DNA of 64,000 nucleotides from Candidatus Mycobacterium wuenschmannii (GTDB lineage: Bacteria > Actinomycetota > Actinomycetes > Mycobacteriales > Mycobacteriaceae). Made by a program: the position numbers and the translations under genes. How positions within the stretch are numbered: position 1 is the first letter of the stretch; every line of letters begins with the position of its first letter. The DNA lies in NCBI RefSeq assembly GCF_030252325.1, contig NZ_CP126981.1, positions 2,170,001 through 2,234,000 on the forward strand, written 5' to 3'. Below the pieces are notes generated by a model. It was not told the origin of the DNA. It was given only the letters and a program-made list of their open reading frames with translations, and ran no database searches. This document shows positions 1 through 12,147 of this stretch, one piece after another.

Positions 1-1161
1 GGCCAGGTCGCCGGACCAGAACATGCCGTTGCGCAGGCGCGCGTCGGTGGCGGCCTTGTCGTTGTAGTAACCGGCGAACAGGCCGGCGCCGGTGGTGTTG
101 ACCAGTTCACCGATCGCATCGTCGGGGTTGGTCAGCGCGCCGTCGGCGTCGAACTCGGCGACCGCGCATTCGGCGAGAGTGTCGGCGTTGTAGATCGCGA
201 CGCCCGGAAAGCCTTGTCCCAGTGAGCCGGGCGGGCAGCCGTCCTCGCGGGTGATGATGATCGCGCCTTCGCTGGAGCCGAACCCGTCCCAGACTGTGCA
301 GTCGAAACGCCGGCTGAATTCGGCGATGTCGCGATCGCTGGCCTCGTTGCCGAACGCGACGCGCAGCGGGTTGTCCGCGTCGTCGGGATCTTCGGGGGTG
401 GCCAGCACGTAGGCCAGCGGCTTCCCGACGTAGTTCATGTAGGTGGCGCCGTACCGGCGCAAGTCGGACAGCAGCCGCGACGCCGAGAAGGTGGCTGGCA
501 CCATTGCCGAACCGGAGCCGACGGCCACGCTCCAGCCGGCCAGCAGCGCGTTGGAGTGGAACAGCGGCATCGACAGATAGCAGACGCCGTTCGAGTCGAC
601 GTCGAAACGACCAATCAGGTTGGCGCCAGCGAAGATAACGGTCAGATGGGTGACCTGGACGGCCTTCGGCTCACCGCTGGTTCCAGACGTGAAGATCATC
701 ATCAGCGTGTCGGTCGGCTTGACCTCGCGATGCGGGACCAGCGACCCCGCCGAGGCGAGCAATTCCGACCACTCGTCGCTGCTGACGTCGATGACGCGGA
801 CACCGGACAGGTCCAAGCCGTCGAGCAGGCCGCGGTGGTCAGGATCGGTGAGCAGGATCTGGCAATCGGCGCGGGCGATGTCTTTGGCCAGCGCGGCGCC
901 GCGACGGGTGTCGTTGATGCCGCACAGTACGTAGCCGCCCAACGCGGCCGCGGCCATTGCGGTGAGCATGTCGGGCGTGTTGCCCAGCAGCGCACCGACA
1001 TGTAGCGGGCGGGCGGCGTCGGCAATGCCGATCAGCGCGGCGGCCGATGCGGATGCGTCGGCGAGATGCTCACGCCAGGTCCAAACGCGGTCGTCGTACT
1101 TGACGGCCGGCGTGGAGTCGTCGCTGCGCTCACGCAGCAGCTGCTGGACAGTGTCCGCCAC
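1..1161 (-). CDS. fadD1: Acyl-CoA synthetase (FadD), N-terminal 387 residues, truncated by the window edge
   Basis: ATP-dependent fatty acyl-CoA ligase of the ANL superfamily; it would form an acyl-adenylate and transfer the acyl group to CoA. The reading frame opens with GTG at 1161 after an in-frame TGA and runs off position 1, so the C-terminal lid is missing. The phosphate-binding loop TSGTSGEPK is seen near residue 160, and the GFGSSEG motif follows toward the window edge. The N-terminus (VADTVQQLLRERSDD) resembles mycobacterial FadD1/FadD17 rather than the long FadD proteins; the fadD1 symbol is an inference from that resemblance. It lies downstream of rho on the same strand, separated by two hairpins, so it probably has its own promoter. 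Substrate chain length cannot be read from sequence. Confidence 0.85.
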   Translation of the reverse strand, partial: MADTVQQLLRERSDDSTPAVKYDDRVWTWREHLADASASAAALIGIADAARPLHVGALLGNTPDMLTAMAAAALGGYVLCGINDTRRGAALAKDIARADCQILLTDPDHRGLLDGLDLSGVRVIDVSSDEWSELLASAGSLVPHREVKPTDTLMMIFTSGTSGEPKAVQVTHLTVIFAGANLIGRFDVDSNGVCYLSMPLFHSNALLAGWSVAVGSGSAMVPATFSASRLLSDLRRYGATYMNYVGKPLAYVLATPEDPDDADNPLRVAFGNEASDRDIAEFSRRFDCTVWDGFGSSEGAIIITREDGCPPGSLGQGFPGVAIYNADTLAECAVAEFDADGALTNPDDAIGELVNTTGAGLFAGYYNDKAATDARLRNGMFWSGDLA

Positions 1162-1264
1162 GGCTCACCACTTTCCCCGTCGGTCTTCGACAGGGCGCAC
1201 GTTACCGTCGCGACAACAGTACTGATGCAAGACCGCCATCGTCGGCGGCCGGCACCGGTGTGCT

Positions 1265-1282
1265 AATCGGCTCAGGCCGATT
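1265..1282. terminator. Short inverted repeat downstream of rho
   Basis: Arms AATCGG/CCGATT with a 6-nt loop. It precedes a stronger GC-rich hairpin and may add to termination of the rho transcript. No T-tract follows. Confidence 0.3.
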
Positions 1283-1296
1283 CGATCGACTCCTCA

Positions 1297-1316
1297 GCGG
1301 GCCGCACTCGGCCCGC
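1297..1316 (-). terminator. GC hairpin downstream of rho
   Basis: Perfect 8-bp stem GCGGGCCG/CGGCCCGC with a 4-nt loop, 12 bp beyond the rho stop codon. It lacks a U-tract, as is usual for mycobacterial intrinsic terminator candidates. Confidence 0.55.
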
Positions 1317-1327
1317 ATCGTCATCGA

Positions 1328-3184
1328 TCAGTCGTTGTCCATGCCGGGTGTCGTCTTGGACACCTGGACCAGGAACTCGTAGTTGTTCTTGGTCTTTCGC
1401 AGCTGCGACATCAGCAGGTCGATGGCCTGGTGCGAGTCCAGACCCGAAAGCACGCGGCGTAGCTTGTGCACGATCGAGAACTCATCGGGCGAGAGCAACA
1501 GTTCGTCCTTGCGGGTGCCCGACGGGTTGACGTCCACGGCCGGGAACACCCGGCGCTCGGAGATCTTGCGGTCGAGCTTGAGCTCTGCGTTACCCGTTCC
1601 CTTGAATTCCTCGAAAATGACTGTGTCACCGGTGGATCCGGTCTCGACCATCGCGGTGGCGATGATCGTCAGCGATCCGCCCTCTTCGATGTTGCGGGCG
1701 GCGCCGAGGAATCGCTTCGGCGGGTAGAGCGCGGTCGAGTCGACACCACCGGACAGGATGCGGCCCGACGCCGGCGACGCGTTGTTGTATGCGCGGCCGA
1801 GGCGGGTGATCGAGTCCAGCAGCACCACAACGTCTTTGCCCTGTTCCACGAGTCGTTTGGCGCGTTCGATGGCCAGCTCGGCAACCGCGGTGTGGTCGGT
1901 CGGCGGGCGGTCGAACGTCGAGGCGATGACCTCACCCTTGACCGAACGCGTCATGTCGGTGACCTCTTCAGGGCGCTCGTCGACGAGCACCACCATGAGA
2001 TGACATTCCGGGTTGTTCCTGGTGATCGCGTTGGCGATGTCCTGCATGATCGTGGTCTTACCGGCCTTGGGCGGCGACACGATCAGCGCGCGCTGTCCCT
2101 TGCCGATCGGCATGATCAGGTCGATGACCCGGGTGGTCAGCTTGTCGCCGGAGGTCTCCAGACGCAGCCGCTCGTTCGGGTACAGCGGCGTCAGCTTGGT
2201 GAAATCGGGCCGGTTCCGGGCGTTTTCAACGGGTCCGCCGTTGACGGTGTCCAGCCGCACCAGCGGGTTGAACTTCTGTCGCTGATTCTGCTGTTCCCCG
2301 TCCTTGGGCACCCGAACCGCGCCGGTGACCGCATCGCCACGGCGTAAACCGTTCTTGCGCACCATGTTCATGGAGACGTAGACGTCGTGCGGGCCGGCGA
2401 GGTACCCCGAAGTCCGGACGAACGCGTAGTTGTCGAGCACGTCGAGGATTCCGGCCACTGGCTGAACGACATCGTCTTCACGCAGTTCGGTGTCGCCACC
2501 GCCGTTGCCGCTGTCACGGGGGCCGTCACCGCGGCGGCGACGTTCGCGGAACCGGCGGCCGCGGCGTCCACCACGTCCGTCGCCGTCGTCGTCGTTCTGG
2601 TTCTGGTTCTGGTTTTGGTTGCCGCGGTTCTGTTGTCCGCCGCCCTGCTGGTCGCCGCCCTTGTCGGAATCCTTGTCGGAGTCGCGGTTCTCGGACTTGT
2701 TGTCCTGCTGGTCGCGGGCCGGCTTGTCGTTGCCGTTGTGCTGCTTTTTGTCGTTCTTATCCGACTTTTCATTCTTGTCGGACTTGTCGTTCCGCTCCCC
2801 CGCGTGGTTGTCATCGGTGGAAGGCTTGTCGCCGGAATCGCTCTGAGCCGCGTTGTTGTCGGCGGCCGCGACGGTGTCGGACTTGGTGTCGTGGTTGTCC
2901 GACTCACCATTGGCGCCGCCGTTGGTCGACGCGCCATTGGATTGACCGCCCTGACGAGATTCCCGGATCGCGGCGATCAGTTCGCTCTTGCGCATTCCCG
3001 AGGTGCCCTTGACGCCGGACCGGTTGGCCAGCGCGCGCAGTTCGGGAAGCACCATCGATGCCAGCGAGCCGTCCGACGCGTTTGATTGGGCGTCGTTCTC
3101 GCTGGAAGTTTGTGAGGTCACGGGGTTCGACACACTGTCGTTGTCAGTGCTGTCGCCAGCCGTAACGAGGTCCGTATCAGTCAC
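1328..3184 (-). CDS. rho: Transcription termination factor Rho with long disordered N-terminal insert
   Basis: Hexameric RNA-dependent ATPase that ends transcription. The 618-aa product starts at GTG (3184), preceded by a strong AGAAAGGAAA ribosome site. After a short SAP-like N-terminal segment ([12 protein letters not shown]), residues about 75-225 form a Gln/Asn/Asp/Lys-rich low-complexity tract including alternating Q-N, followed by an [15 protein letters not shown] basic patch. The OB-fold RNA-binding domain and the RecA-like ATPase core then follow, with Walker A PPKAGKTT near residue 370 and [10 protein letters not shown] after it. Enteric Rho is about 419 aa; the extra length is typical of Actinobacteria, where it adds RNA binding. 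Rho sits downstream of thrB on the same strand but has a 262-bp leader of its own. Confidence 0.98.
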   Translation of the reverse strand: MTDTDLVTAGDSTDNDSVSNPVTSQTSSENDAQSNASDGSLASMVLPELRALANRSGVKGTSGMRKSELIAAIRESRQGGQSNGASTNGGANGESDNHDTKSDTVAAADNNAAQSDSGDKPSTDDNHAGERNDKSDKNEKSDKNDKKQHNGNDKPARDQQDNKSENRDSDKDSDKGGDQQGGGQQNRGNQNQNQNQNDDDGDGRGGRRGRRFRERRRRGDGPRDSGNGGGDTELREDDVVQPVAGILDVLDNYAFVRTSGYLAGPHDVYVSMNMVRKNGLRRGDAVTGAVRVPKDGEQQNQRQKFNPLVRLDTVNGGPVENARNRPDFTKLTPLYPNERLRLETSGDKLTTRVIDLIMPIGKGQRALIVSPPKAGKTTIMQDIANAITRNNPECHLMVVLVDERPEEVTDMTRSVKGEVIASTFDRPPTDHTAVAELAIERAKRLVEQGKDVVVLLDSITRLGRAYNNASPASGRILSGGVDSTALYPPKRFLGAARNIEEGGSLTIIATAMVETGSTGDTVIFEEFKGTGNAELKLDRKISERRVFPAVDVNPSGTRKDELLLSPDEFSIVHKLRRVLSGLDSHQAIDLLMSQLRKTKNNYEFLVQVSKTTPGMDND

Positions 3185-3446
3185 GGATTTCCTTTCTCTC
3201 CCTCGCTGATCGACTCAAGCCAGGGGTTCGTTGCATTCAGCCAATTCGCCGAGTGCTGCCAAAGATCGACTCTGCAACGGTGATTGCCAGGATTGGCGAT
3301 GTAAACGGCGAACCATCGTCCACGAGAAGAATTTGGTGTTCGTCCTAGTGTTGACGCAGATGCAGATGCTGCGATTGCTGGACGGCTCCGAGGATAACCT
3401 GCTTCGATGCCGGAAGCAAGAAGCCCCTTCCCCGCGTCGAGGGACG
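3185..3446 (-). other. rho leader / thrB-rho intergenic region
   Basis: The 262-bp gap between thrB and rho contains no credible ORF. It holds the thrB-side hairpin (3400-3418) and the rho ribosome site. By analogy with autoregulated rho leaders it may carry termination-sensitive RNA, but nothing in the sequence proves this. Confidence 0.35.
3400..3418 (-). terminator. Stem-loop downstream of thrB
   Basis: Arms TGCTTC/GAAGCA around a 7-nt loop, about 30 bp past the thrB stop. Candidate end of the threonine operon transcript or a leader structure for rho. Confidence 0.35.
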
Positions 3447-5460
<2,014 letters not shown>

Positions 5461-5464
<4 letters not shown>

Positions 5465-6792
5465 GCGTTGGTTCCTTCCAGCCGCAGGACGCTGGCCACG
5501 CCCTGCACCACATCGAGTTCGGCCAGCGCGTCGACGGTTTCGGACAGCGCGGCGTCCGTCGCGGTGTGCGTGACCACGACAACGCGCGCCCCGACGCGCC
5601 GCCCGCCCTTACCGACCACGCCTTCCTGGCGGACCTCGGCGATGCTGACCCCGCGCTTGGCGAATTCGGCTGCGACGGTGGCCAAGACACCCGGCTTGTC
5701 GGCGACGTCCATGTTGACGTAGTAGCGCGTCGGGATGACACCCATCGGCGCGACCGAAAGTTGGGCGTACTTCGACTCTTTCGGCGCCCGGCTGCCCAGG
5801 ACCCGGTTGCGGGCGGCCATCACCAGGTCACCCGTAACCGCCGACGCGGTCGGCGCTCCCCCGGCGCCCTGGCCGTAGAACATCAGCCGACCGGCGGCCT
5901 CCGCCTCGACCACGACGGCGTTGAACGCGCCGTTCACCGTGGCCAGCGGGTGCTCCAACGGCACCAGCGCGGGATACACCCGGGCCGAAACCCGTTGCTG
6001 CTCATCGTCGGTCGTGATCCGCTCACAGATAGACAGCAGCTTGATCGTGCAGCCCAACGCGCGGGCCGAGGCGAAGTCGTCGGGGCTGATCTTGGTGATG
6101 CCCTCGCGGTAGACGTCGTCCGCGGTCACGCGGGTGTGGAACGCGATGGAAGCCAGGATCGCCGCTTTCGCCGCCGCGTCGTAGCCCTCCACGTCGGCGG
6201 TCGGGTCGGCCTCGGCGTAGCCGAGTGCGCCCGCGTCGGCCAGGGCCTTCTCGTAGTCGGCGCCCGTGCTGTCCATCTCGGACAGGATGTAGTTGGTGGT
6301 GCCGTTGACGATGCCGGCCACCCGCTGCACGGTGTCGCCGGCCAGCGACTGGGTCAGCGGGCGGATCACCGGGATGGCCCCGGCGACCGCGGCCTCGAAA
6401 TACAGGTCAACGCGGGCCTTCTCGGCGGCCGCCGCGAGTTCACCGGTGGCAATCGACAGCAGCGCCTTATTGGCCGTCACCACGGACTTACCGTGCTCGA
6501 GTGCCGACAGAATCGCCTTGCGCGACGGCTCGACCGGCCCCATCACCTCGACCACGATGTCGACGTCGTCGCGAGAGACCAGCGTGTCGATGTCCTCGGT
6601 GAGCAGGTCGACCGGAACGCCACGGTCGTCGGCCACCCGCCGTACGCCGACGCCCCGCAGGATCAGCGGCGCTCCGACGCGGGCCGCGAGGTCGTCGGCG
6701 CTCTCCTCGATGATGCGGACCACCTCACTGCCCACATTGCCCAGCCCCAAAACCGCTACACCGACCGGCTTCTCATCGCTCATCTGCGCCAC
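5461..6792 (-). CDS. hom: Homoserine dehydrogenase with ACT domain
   Basis: NAD(P)H-dependent reduction of aspartate semialdehyde to homoserine, the branch point away from lysine. The Rossmann motif GLGNVGSEV is near residue 17, and the catalytic core contains [16 protein letters not shown]-terminal ACT domain ([20 protein letters not shown]) allows threonine feedback control. The GTG at 6792 abuts the lysA TGA; an internal ATG three codons later (MSDEKP) is an equally good start. Called thrA in M. tuberculosis. Part of the argS-lysA-hom-thrC-thrB run. Confidence 0.97.
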
Positions 6793-8211
6793 TCACCTCA
6801 CTTCCAGACTCAGCAGATCGTCGACCGTCTCCCTGCGCAGGATCAGACGGGACTCTCCGTCGCGCACGGCCACCACCGCGGGGCGACCGATCAAGTTGTA
6901 CCGACTCGACAGCGAATAGCAGTACGCGCCGGTTGCGGCGACCGCCACCAGATCGCCGGGTGCGATGTCGTCCGGCACCCATGCATCGCGCACCACGATG
7001 TCGCCACTCTCGCAATGCTTCCCGACGACACGCCCCAGCGTCGGCCCCGCGTCGGTGGTCCGGGACACCAGACGGACGTCGTAGTCGGCGGCGTACAGCG
7101 AGGTGCGGATGTTGTCGCTCATCCCGCCGTCGATGCTGACGTAGCGCCGGTGCGCGGTCGCGCTGACGCCGACGTCCTTCACCGTGCCGACCTCGTAGAG
7201 GGTGATCGTCCCGGGACCGGCGATCGCGCGGCCGGGTTCGACGACCAGACGCGGCGCCGGCAGTCCCACCGCCGCTGACTCGCTGCGGACGATGTCGCCG
7301 AGCTTGTCGGCGAGTTCGCTGACCGGAGGGGGGTCGTCGTTGGGCAGATACGAGATGCCAAGGCCGCCACCGAGATCGACGGTTGCGATCTGCGCGGTCT
7401 TGTCGACGCCGAATTCGGCAACCACGTCGCGCAACAGGCCGATGACCCGGTGCGCGGCGATCTCGAAGCCGCCGACGTCGAAGATCTGCGAGCCGATATG
7501 ACTGTGCAGACCCACGAGGCGGAGGTTGTCGGCGGCGAACACCCGCCGAATGGCGTCCATCGCCGCACCGTTGGACAGCGACAAGCCGAATTTCTGGTCT
7601 TCATGGGCGGTGGAGATGAACTCGTGGGTGTGTGCCTCGACTCCGACGGTGACGCGGACCAGCACGTCCTGCACGACACCCGCCTCGCCCGCGATGGCGT
7701 CCAGCCGTTCGATCTCGATCAGTGAGTCGACCACGACGTGCTTGATGCCGGTCTTGACGGCGGTGGTGAGTTCGGCGACCGATTTGTTGTTGCCGTGCAG
7801 GGCAATCCGATCGGGCGGGAAGTCGGCGTGCATCGCGACGGCCAGCTCGCCACCGGTGCAGACGTCCAGCGAAAGACCTTCTTCGTTGATCCAGCGGGCG
7901 ATCTCGCTGCACAGAAAGGCTTTACCGGCGTAGTGCACGTTGGCGCCGCCGCCGAAAGCGGCCGCGATCTCACGGCACCGTGACCGGAAGTCGTCCTCGT
8001 CAATGACGAACAGCGGGGTGCCGTAGTCGCGGGCCAGCGCCTGCAGCGAGACGCCGGCGATGCTGACCGAGCCGTCGTCGCCGCGAACCGTGTTGAGCGG
8101 CCAGACATTCGGCGCGAGCTGCAGCATCTCTTCTGCCGAGTCCGGCCGCGGCGGTACTCCCCCGTGGTGGAACTCTTCGGCGTGGCGGGGGCCGGCGGGG
8201 TGTGCGTTCAC
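6793..8211 (-). CDS. lysA: Diaminopimelate decarboxylase
   Basis: PLP enzyme (alanine-racemase fold) that decarboxylates meso-DAP to L-lysine, the last lysine step. It has 472 aa, with the PLP lysine in [10 protein letters not shown] near residue 92, [10 protein letters not shown], and the late substrate-binding ESGDIVVRD segment. The GTG start at 8211 overlaps the argS stop by 4 bp (GTGA), indicating coupling. The lysine and threonine branches of the aspartate family are thus co-transcribed behind argS. Confidence 0.97.
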   Translation of the reverse strand: MNAHPAGPRHAEEFHHGGVPPRPDSAEEMLQLAPNVWPLNTVRGDDGSVSIAGVSLQALARDYGTPLFVIDEDDFRSRCREIAAAFGGGANVHYAGKAFLCSEIARWINEEGLSLDVCTGGELAVAMHADFPPDRIALHGNNKSVAELTTAVKTGIKHVVVDSLIEIERLDAIAGEAGVVQDVLVRVTVGVEAHTHEFISTAHEDQKFGLSLSNGAAMDAIRRVFAADNLRLVGLHSHIGSQIFDVGGFEIAAHRVIGLLRDVVAEFGVDKTAQIATVDLGGGLGISYLPNDDPPPVSELADKLGDIVRSESAAVGLPAPRLVVEPGRAIAGPGTITLYEVGTVKDVGVSATAHRRYVSIDGGMSDNIRTSLYAADYDVRLVSRTTDAGPTLGRVVGKHCESGDIVVRDAWVPDDIAPGDLVAVAATGAYCYSLSSRYNLIGRPAVVAVRDGESRLILRRETVDDLLSLEVR

Positions 8212-9869
8212 ATTCGCTCCGGAGCAGTCACGCCGAGGATGGCCAGACCGTTGGCGATCACTTGGCGGGTCGCCTGGCAGAGCGCCAGGCGCGCGGTGTG
8301 CAGTTCGTTGGCTTCCTCGTCGCCCTGCGGCAACACCCGGCAGGCGTCGTAGAACCGGTGGTAGTCACCGGCGAGGTCTTCGAGGTAGCGGCTTACCCGG
8401 TGCGGTTCCCGCAGGGACGCAGCGGTTTTCAGCACCCGAGGGAACTCGCCCAGGTTACGGATCAACGCGCCCTCTTTGTCGTGAGTGAGCAGCTCGAGGT
8501 GACTGGTCTCGGGGATCAGTCCGAGTTCGGCGGCGTTGCGGGCCAGCGCCGAGAGTCGGGCGTGCGCGTATTGCACGTAGTAGACCGGGTTTTCGTTGGA
8601 TGCCGACGACCACAGCGCGAGGTCGATGTCGATCGGGGTGTCCACCGACGAGCGGATCAGGCTGTAGCGCGCCGCATCGACGCCGATCGCCTCGACCAGA
8701 TCGTCGAGGGTGATGACGGTGCCGGCCCGTTTGCTCATCTTGACGGGTTGCCCGTCGCGCACCAGGTTGACCATCTGGCCGATGAGCACCTCGACGGTGC
8801 CGGGGTTATCGCCGAACGCCTCGGCAGCGGCCTTGAGGCGCTTGACGTAGCCGTGGTGGTCGGCGCCGAGCATGTAGATGCACAGGTCGAAGCCGCGACC
8901 CCGCTTGTCGATGTAGTACGCGAGGTCACCGGCGATGTAGGCGTGGTTGCCGTCGCTCTTGATCACGACGCGGTCCTTGTCGTCACCAAAAGCGCTGGTG
9001 CGCAACCAGGTTGCGCCGTCCTTCTCGTAGATGTTGCCGTTCGCGCGGAGGCGCTCGATGGCCTGGTCGACGCGGCCGCTGGTGTGCATCGAGTCCTCGT
9101 GGGTGAAGACGTCGAAGTCGGTGCCGAATTCGTGCAGCGACTTCTTGATGTGGTTGAACATCAAGTCGACGCCGATCCGCCGGAACGTCTCGTGCTGCTC
9201 GGTGTCGGGCTGGTTCAGCGCGTCTGGCACCTGCGCGACGATCTGCTTGGCGATGTCGGCGATGTAGTCACCCGCGTAGCCGTCTTCCGGTGTGGGCTCG
9301 CCTTTGGCCGAGGCGATCAGCGAATTGGCGAACCGGTCGATCTGCGCGCCGTGGTCGTTGAAGTAGTACTCGCGCGTGATGGCGGCGCCCTGCGTGGTGA
9401 GCAGCCGGCCGAGCGCGTCGCCGACCGCGGCCCAGCGGGTGCCGCCGATGTGGATCGGGCCGGTGGGGTTGGCCGAGACGAACTCGAGGTTGATCTTGTG
9501 ACCCGCTTCGGCGTCGGAGTGGCCGTAGGTGTGGCCGGCGTCGATGATGTTGTTGACGATCAGGCCCTGCGCCGAGGCGTCCAGGCGCAGGTTGATGAAG
9601 CCGGGCCCGGCGACCTCCGCCGAGGCGATGCCGTCGGCTTTCGTCAAGGCGTCGGCCAGCCATCCGGCCAGCTCACGCGGGTTGGCGCCGACCTTTTTGG
9701 CCACCTGCAGCGCCAGATTGCTGGCGTAGTCGCCGTGCTCGGGGTTGCGGGGCCGCTCGACGGTGATCGCCACCGGCAAAGCGGCGGTGTCGAGGCCATG
9801 CTCGGTCAACACCGCGGTCGCGGTGACCCTCAGCAGCTCGGCCAGATCGGCGGGATTCACGCAGGCCAT
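8208..9869 (-). CDS. argS: Arginyl-tRNA synthetase
   Basis: Class I synthetase that charges tRNA-Arg. The 553-aa product shows the HIGH-type motif in [11 protein letters not shown] near residue 140 and [10 protein letters not shown] near 378, with a C-terminal DALR anticodon-binding domain. The track start is an ATG at 9869 ([13 protein letters not shown]); the GTG at 9857 ([10 protein letters not shown]) is a credible alternative. First gene of the argS-lysA-hom-thrC-thrB operon. A tRNA-Arg gene lies divergently 104 bp upstream of the ATG. Confidence 0.97.
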   Translation of the reverse strand: MACVNPADLAELLRVTATAVLTEHGLDTAALPVAITVERPRNPEHGDYASNLALQVAKKVGANPRELAGWLADALTKADGIASAEVAGPGFINLRLDASAQGLIVNNIIDAGHTYGHSDAEAGHKINLEFVSANPTGPIHIGGTRWAAVGDALGRLLTTQGAAITREYYFNDHGAQIDRFANSLIASAKGEPTPEDGYAGDYIADIAKQIVAQVPDALNQPDTEQHETFRRIGVDLMFNHIKKSLHEFGTDFDVFTHEDSMHTSGRVDQAIERLRANGNIYEKDGATWLRTSAFGDDKDRVVIKSDGNHAYIAGDLAYYIDKRGRGFDLCIYMLGADHHGYVKRLKAAAEAFGDNPGTVEVLIGQMVNLVRDGQPVKMSKRAGTVITLDDLVEAIGVDAARYSLIRSSVDTPIDIDLALWSSASNENPVYYVQYAHARLSALARNAAELGLIPETSHLELLTHDKEGALIRNLGEFPRVLKTAASLREPHRVSRYLEDLAGDYHRFYDACRVLPQGDEEANELHTARLALCQATRQVIANGLAILGVTAPERM

Positions 9870-9933
9870 CCTATTGGTTGGGGTGCGCTGGCTTCGAATC
9901 CATTCCAGTGCCAGACCTGGCGCTGTGATGCGT

Positions 9934-9939
9934 TAGTCT
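9934..9939 (+). promoter_or_regulatory. Candidate -10 box for tRNA-Arg
   Basis: TAGTCT fits the mycobacterial TANNNT -10 pattern and lies about 35 bp before the mature tRNA 5' end. No convincing -35 is visible. Confidence 0.35.
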
Positions 9940-9973
9940 GTCGTGGCCCGTTGGCGCAGCATTTCTCGCGTGC

Positions 9974-10046
9974 GCCCCCGTAGCTCAGGGGATAGAGCGT
10001 CTGCCTCCGGAGCAGAAGGCCGCAGGTTCGAATCCTGCCGGGGGCA
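9974..10046 (+). tRNA. tRNA-Arg, anticodon CCG
   Basis: A 73-nt cloverleaf can be folded by eye: acceptor GCCCCCG/CGGGGGC, D stem GCTC/GAGC, anticodon stem TCTGC/GCAGA with loop CTCCGGA (anticodon CCG), T stem GCAGG/CCTGC with loop TTCGAAT, and discriminator A. CCA is not encoded. It reads CGG codons, which are frequent in this GC-rich genome, and sits next to the gene for its cognate synthetase. Confidence 0.97.
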
Positions 10047-10235
10047 CTCACCGTTTGACGGCACGATCCTTCATCCAGGCGAATCCGGCGTTGCGTGATT
10101 GCCGGTGATTAATCCCTTGTAAACGATGCCGCTAGCGCCAATCGGCCGCTCACTCAGCGGGTACTGCTACTGCGACGGCGGGCGCCTACCGGCAGGGCAA
10201 AGATCCGACCGCATATTTCGCTTTTGGAGGCCGGA

Positions 10236-10502
10236 ATGTTGTTTCTCACGAAGAAGATGGTCCTTGCCGCGATCGGGGCGGCGTTCCTGCTTGCGGTTCC
10301 CGCGGGCGAGGCCGCGGATGCCTACGCCGACCCAGGCCCGAGCCAACCTTGTCCGAGCTGCGCTTCCGGAGTGGACCCTTCGGATCATGGCATTCCGCCC
10401 GGTGGCAGCGCCGCTGGCGGTGGTCAGCGAACGGAGGGTGGCGGCGGGAAAATGGGAGGAAAGGCCGCGCCCGCCAAACCGGCTAAACCGGTCAACCCCT
10501 AG
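10236..10502 (+). CDS. Small exported Gly/Pro-rich protein
   Basis: The 88-aa ORF starts at ATG 10236, five bases after a good GGAGG. Residues 1-30 form a Sec signal (KK, then AAIGAAFLLAVPAG) with a likely cleavage in the ADAYAD region. The mature part has a CPSC motif and Gly/Lys/Ala/Pro repeats (KAAPAKPAKP) to the end. No domain recognised. It is the first of several small exported proteins downstream of the tRNA gene. Confidence 0.7.
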   Translation: MLFLTKKMVLAAIGAAFLLAVPAGEAADAYADPGPSQPCPSCASGVDPSDHGIPPGGSAAGGGQRTEGGGGKMGGKAAPAKPAKPVNP

Positions 10503-10528
10503 GGCTCGAGCGCCGAGTCAAGTCGCGA

Positions 10529-10780
10529 TCAGCGCGCTATCCGGCGCGGGACGGCGGCGACTGCTCGTTGCCAGTTCGTCGCGATGATGCAGACGTCGCC
10601 GATCCGGGCGATCGCAGCGGCCTCACAATGCCCGCAATCGCATTGCGTCGGATGGGTCAACAGTTCCTCGACGACGCGGCGCACCAACGCCGTGGTAACC
10701 ACTTCGCTCGCCGCCTGCGCGGCGTTGAAGCAGTCGATGGCGATCAAGCTGTCGGCATCGGCCATCCGCATGATTGCCAT
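10529..10780 (-). CDS. Small hypothetical protein with CDCGHC motif
   Basis: 83 codons with GC-rich third positions typical of real genes here. It is mostly helical and carries a central QCDCGHCE cluster that could bind iron or zinc, plus further cysteines on either side (DCFN, DVCI). No signal peptide. Several ATGs (10780, 10771, 10765) could be the start. The antisense strand carries longer open frames, but those lack convincing protein character. Not recognised; if it is not a gene, 10503-10973 is a 471-bp gap. Confidence 0.45.
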   Translation of the reverse strand: MAIMRMADADSLIAIDCFNAAQAASEVVTTALVRRVVEELLTHPTQCDCGHCEAAAIARIGDVCIIATNWQRAVAAVPRRIAR

Positions 10781-10973
10781 TGTGCGGGCGCGAACCTGGC
10801 ACGGGTTGGTGCGACACCTGCCAACTTGCTGCTCGCTGCCTTTCGCGCGTCGAAGCGGGCGACCCGACGGCGGTGCCGAACCAGCGACATGTCCTCGCTA
10901 CGGTGCCGCCGCGACGCTGGTCCGGGCCCCTTCGCCTCCCCAAATTGTCACCTTGAGCAGGTAAAATAGGGTT

Positions 10974-11273
10974 ATGTGCGCCGGTCCAGACTTCTTCACG
11001 GCAGAGAATGCCCAAGCCGAGTTCGACAACGCATTACGGGATGCGATTCTTCTTGGCCGACCTCACGCCGTGACCTGCCCAACGAACCTGGACGACGACA
11101 CAGTTTGGGCAATCAATGCCTTAGCTGCCGAATATCCGCGCCCACGCTTCGAATCCATCATGGCCGCGTTTCAAGAATTTGCCTGGCAACGAAACGGAAC
11201 GCACCGAGATATGGACAGACCCGCGAGGGAAGCCGCAATTGCCGAAGTCGTGGCGAAGTCCGGCTGGAAGTAA
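10974..11273 (+). CDS. Hypothetical 99-aa acidic protein
   Basis: ATG at 10974 follows AGG-rich sequence (GCAGGTAAAATAGGG). The product is soluble, acidic and likely all-helical (FTAENAQAEFDNALRDAILLG), with no signal or membrane segment. Local GC is lower than in the flanking operons, suggesting acquired or poorly conserved DNA. No family recognised. Confidence 0.55.
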   Translation: MCAGPDFFTAENAQAEFDNALRDAILLGRPHAVTCPTNLDDDTVWAINALAAEYPRPRFESIMAAFQEFAWQRNGTHRDMDRPAREAAIAEVVAKSGWK

Positions 11274-11389
11274 AGGTTCAGAGATCTGCTGCCGTAACCG
11301 CCAACTCTCATCAAAGCCCCATCGAGTAGCCCAGCGACGGCTAGATTCGCTTCGCCGGTATCAGGGCCTAGTTTTCGGGGGAAATTTCA

Positions 11390-11593
11390 ATGGTTCGTGC
11401 AGCACTCGTTGCCACTGTCACCGCTATGGGATTCATCGGCGCGACGGTCGTCGCCCCAGGCGCTTACGCGGGCGGACCGTACGACAACTGTAAGCAGGCA
11501 CATGCCGACGGTCGTTACAACATTCCCAAGGGCGATCCAGACTATCGCTCGAAGTTAGACCGCGACGGCGACGGAATCGCCTGCGAGGGCTGA
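11390..11593 (+). CDS. Exported excalibur calcium-binding domain protein
   Basis: The 67-aa product has a Sec signal ending AYA (about residue 27), leaving a mature protein of about 40 aa that is a single excalibur domain: CKQAHADGRYNIPKGDPDY followed by the EF-loop-like DRDGDGIACE (Asp57, 59, 61; Cys65). The family binds calcium extracellularly through this DxDxDGxxCE loop; Cys34 and Cys65 probably form a disulfide. Start ATG 11390 follows GGGGGAAA. It converges on the next gene with a 10-bp gap. Confidence 0.85.
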   Translation: MVRAALVATVTAMGFIGATVVAPGAYAGGPYDNCKQAHADGRYNIPKGDPDYRSKLDRDGDGIACEG

Positions 11594-11603
11594 CTTTAGG
11601 CGC

Positions 11604-12080
11604 TCAGAAGCTGAACAACGTGTAGTCGCCGAACGGGGTGATCAACGTGTCGGTGATCGAGTTGAGCGCTCCGGCGACGCCGGGGATATCGACGAACTGG
11701 TTGGAAAACCCGCTGCCGAGTTCCATGACGTCGATCTGACTACCGGCCGGCAGGTAGGTGGCCAGAAAGCCGCCGTTGTCGGTCACCACAAGGTCCCAGT
11801 TCATCACGGCACCGGTGAAGGGGTTCAGCGTCTCGACGCCCGACCCCTGGATGAAGTCGTTGTAGGGCAGGTTGATGTTGGAGTCCAGGGCGTCGATGCC
11901 GGCATGCCCTTCCAAAATGTTCTGGAACAGCGTCGTGCTCAACTCCGTATTGAAGACCTGGTCACCGGGGTCGAGTGTGTAGATGAAAGTGTCGTCCGCG
12001 TGTGCGGCGGACATCTGCATCAGCAGTGCGGCGGCAAACCCGCCAGCACAGGTAGTGAGGGTCGTCAGGCGATGGTTCAT
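11604..12080 (-). CDS. Exported protein of unknown function, 158 aa
   Basis: A Sec signal (TCAGGFAAALLMQMSAAHA) precedes a mature domain of about 130 aa rich in Asp, Asn, Thr and aromatic residues and almost free of Lys and Cys. The segment DPGDQVFNTELSTTLFQ and the ending PFGDYTLFSF suggest a beta-rich secreted protein like those following PE-type or mycobacterial surface sequences. No catalytic motif seen. ATG at 12080 has GGGAGC upstream. Function unknown. Confidence 0.7.
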   Translation of the reverse strand: MNHRLTTLTTCAGGFAAALLMQMSAAHADDTFIYTLDPGDQVFNTELSTTLFQNILEGHAGIDALDSNINLPYNDFIQGSGVETLNPFTGAVMNWDLVVTDNGGFLATYLPAGSQIDVMELGSGFSNQFVDIPGVAGALNSITDTLITPFGDYTLFSF

Positions 12081-12147
12081 GGCTGCTCCCGAGGGTTCTA
12101 GCTGGCGGTATTCAGGAATCCAGCTAACTTAACAAGTGCTGAGATCG

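Noticed and set aside
2596..2620. Possible CRISPR-like short repeats (GTTCTG units)
   Set aside because: They are tandem Gln-Asn codons inside rho, without spacers.
2387..3085. 232-codon open frame antisense to rho, very hydrophobic (Val/Leu/Ala runs)
   Set aside because: It is the complement of the repetitive Gln/Asn/Asp coding tract of rho; its membrane-like look is a by-product of that composition.
5566..7278. 570-codon frame antisense to hom and lysA
   Set aside because: Arg/His/Asp-rich shadow of two certain genes, no domain character.
8202..9983. 593-codon frame antisense to argS
   Set aside because: Shadow of a conserved synthetase; codon pattern is the mirror of argS.
9974..10046. 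tRNA-Arg 3' end as a phage attachment site
   Set aside because: No second copy of the tRNA end and no integrase in the window.
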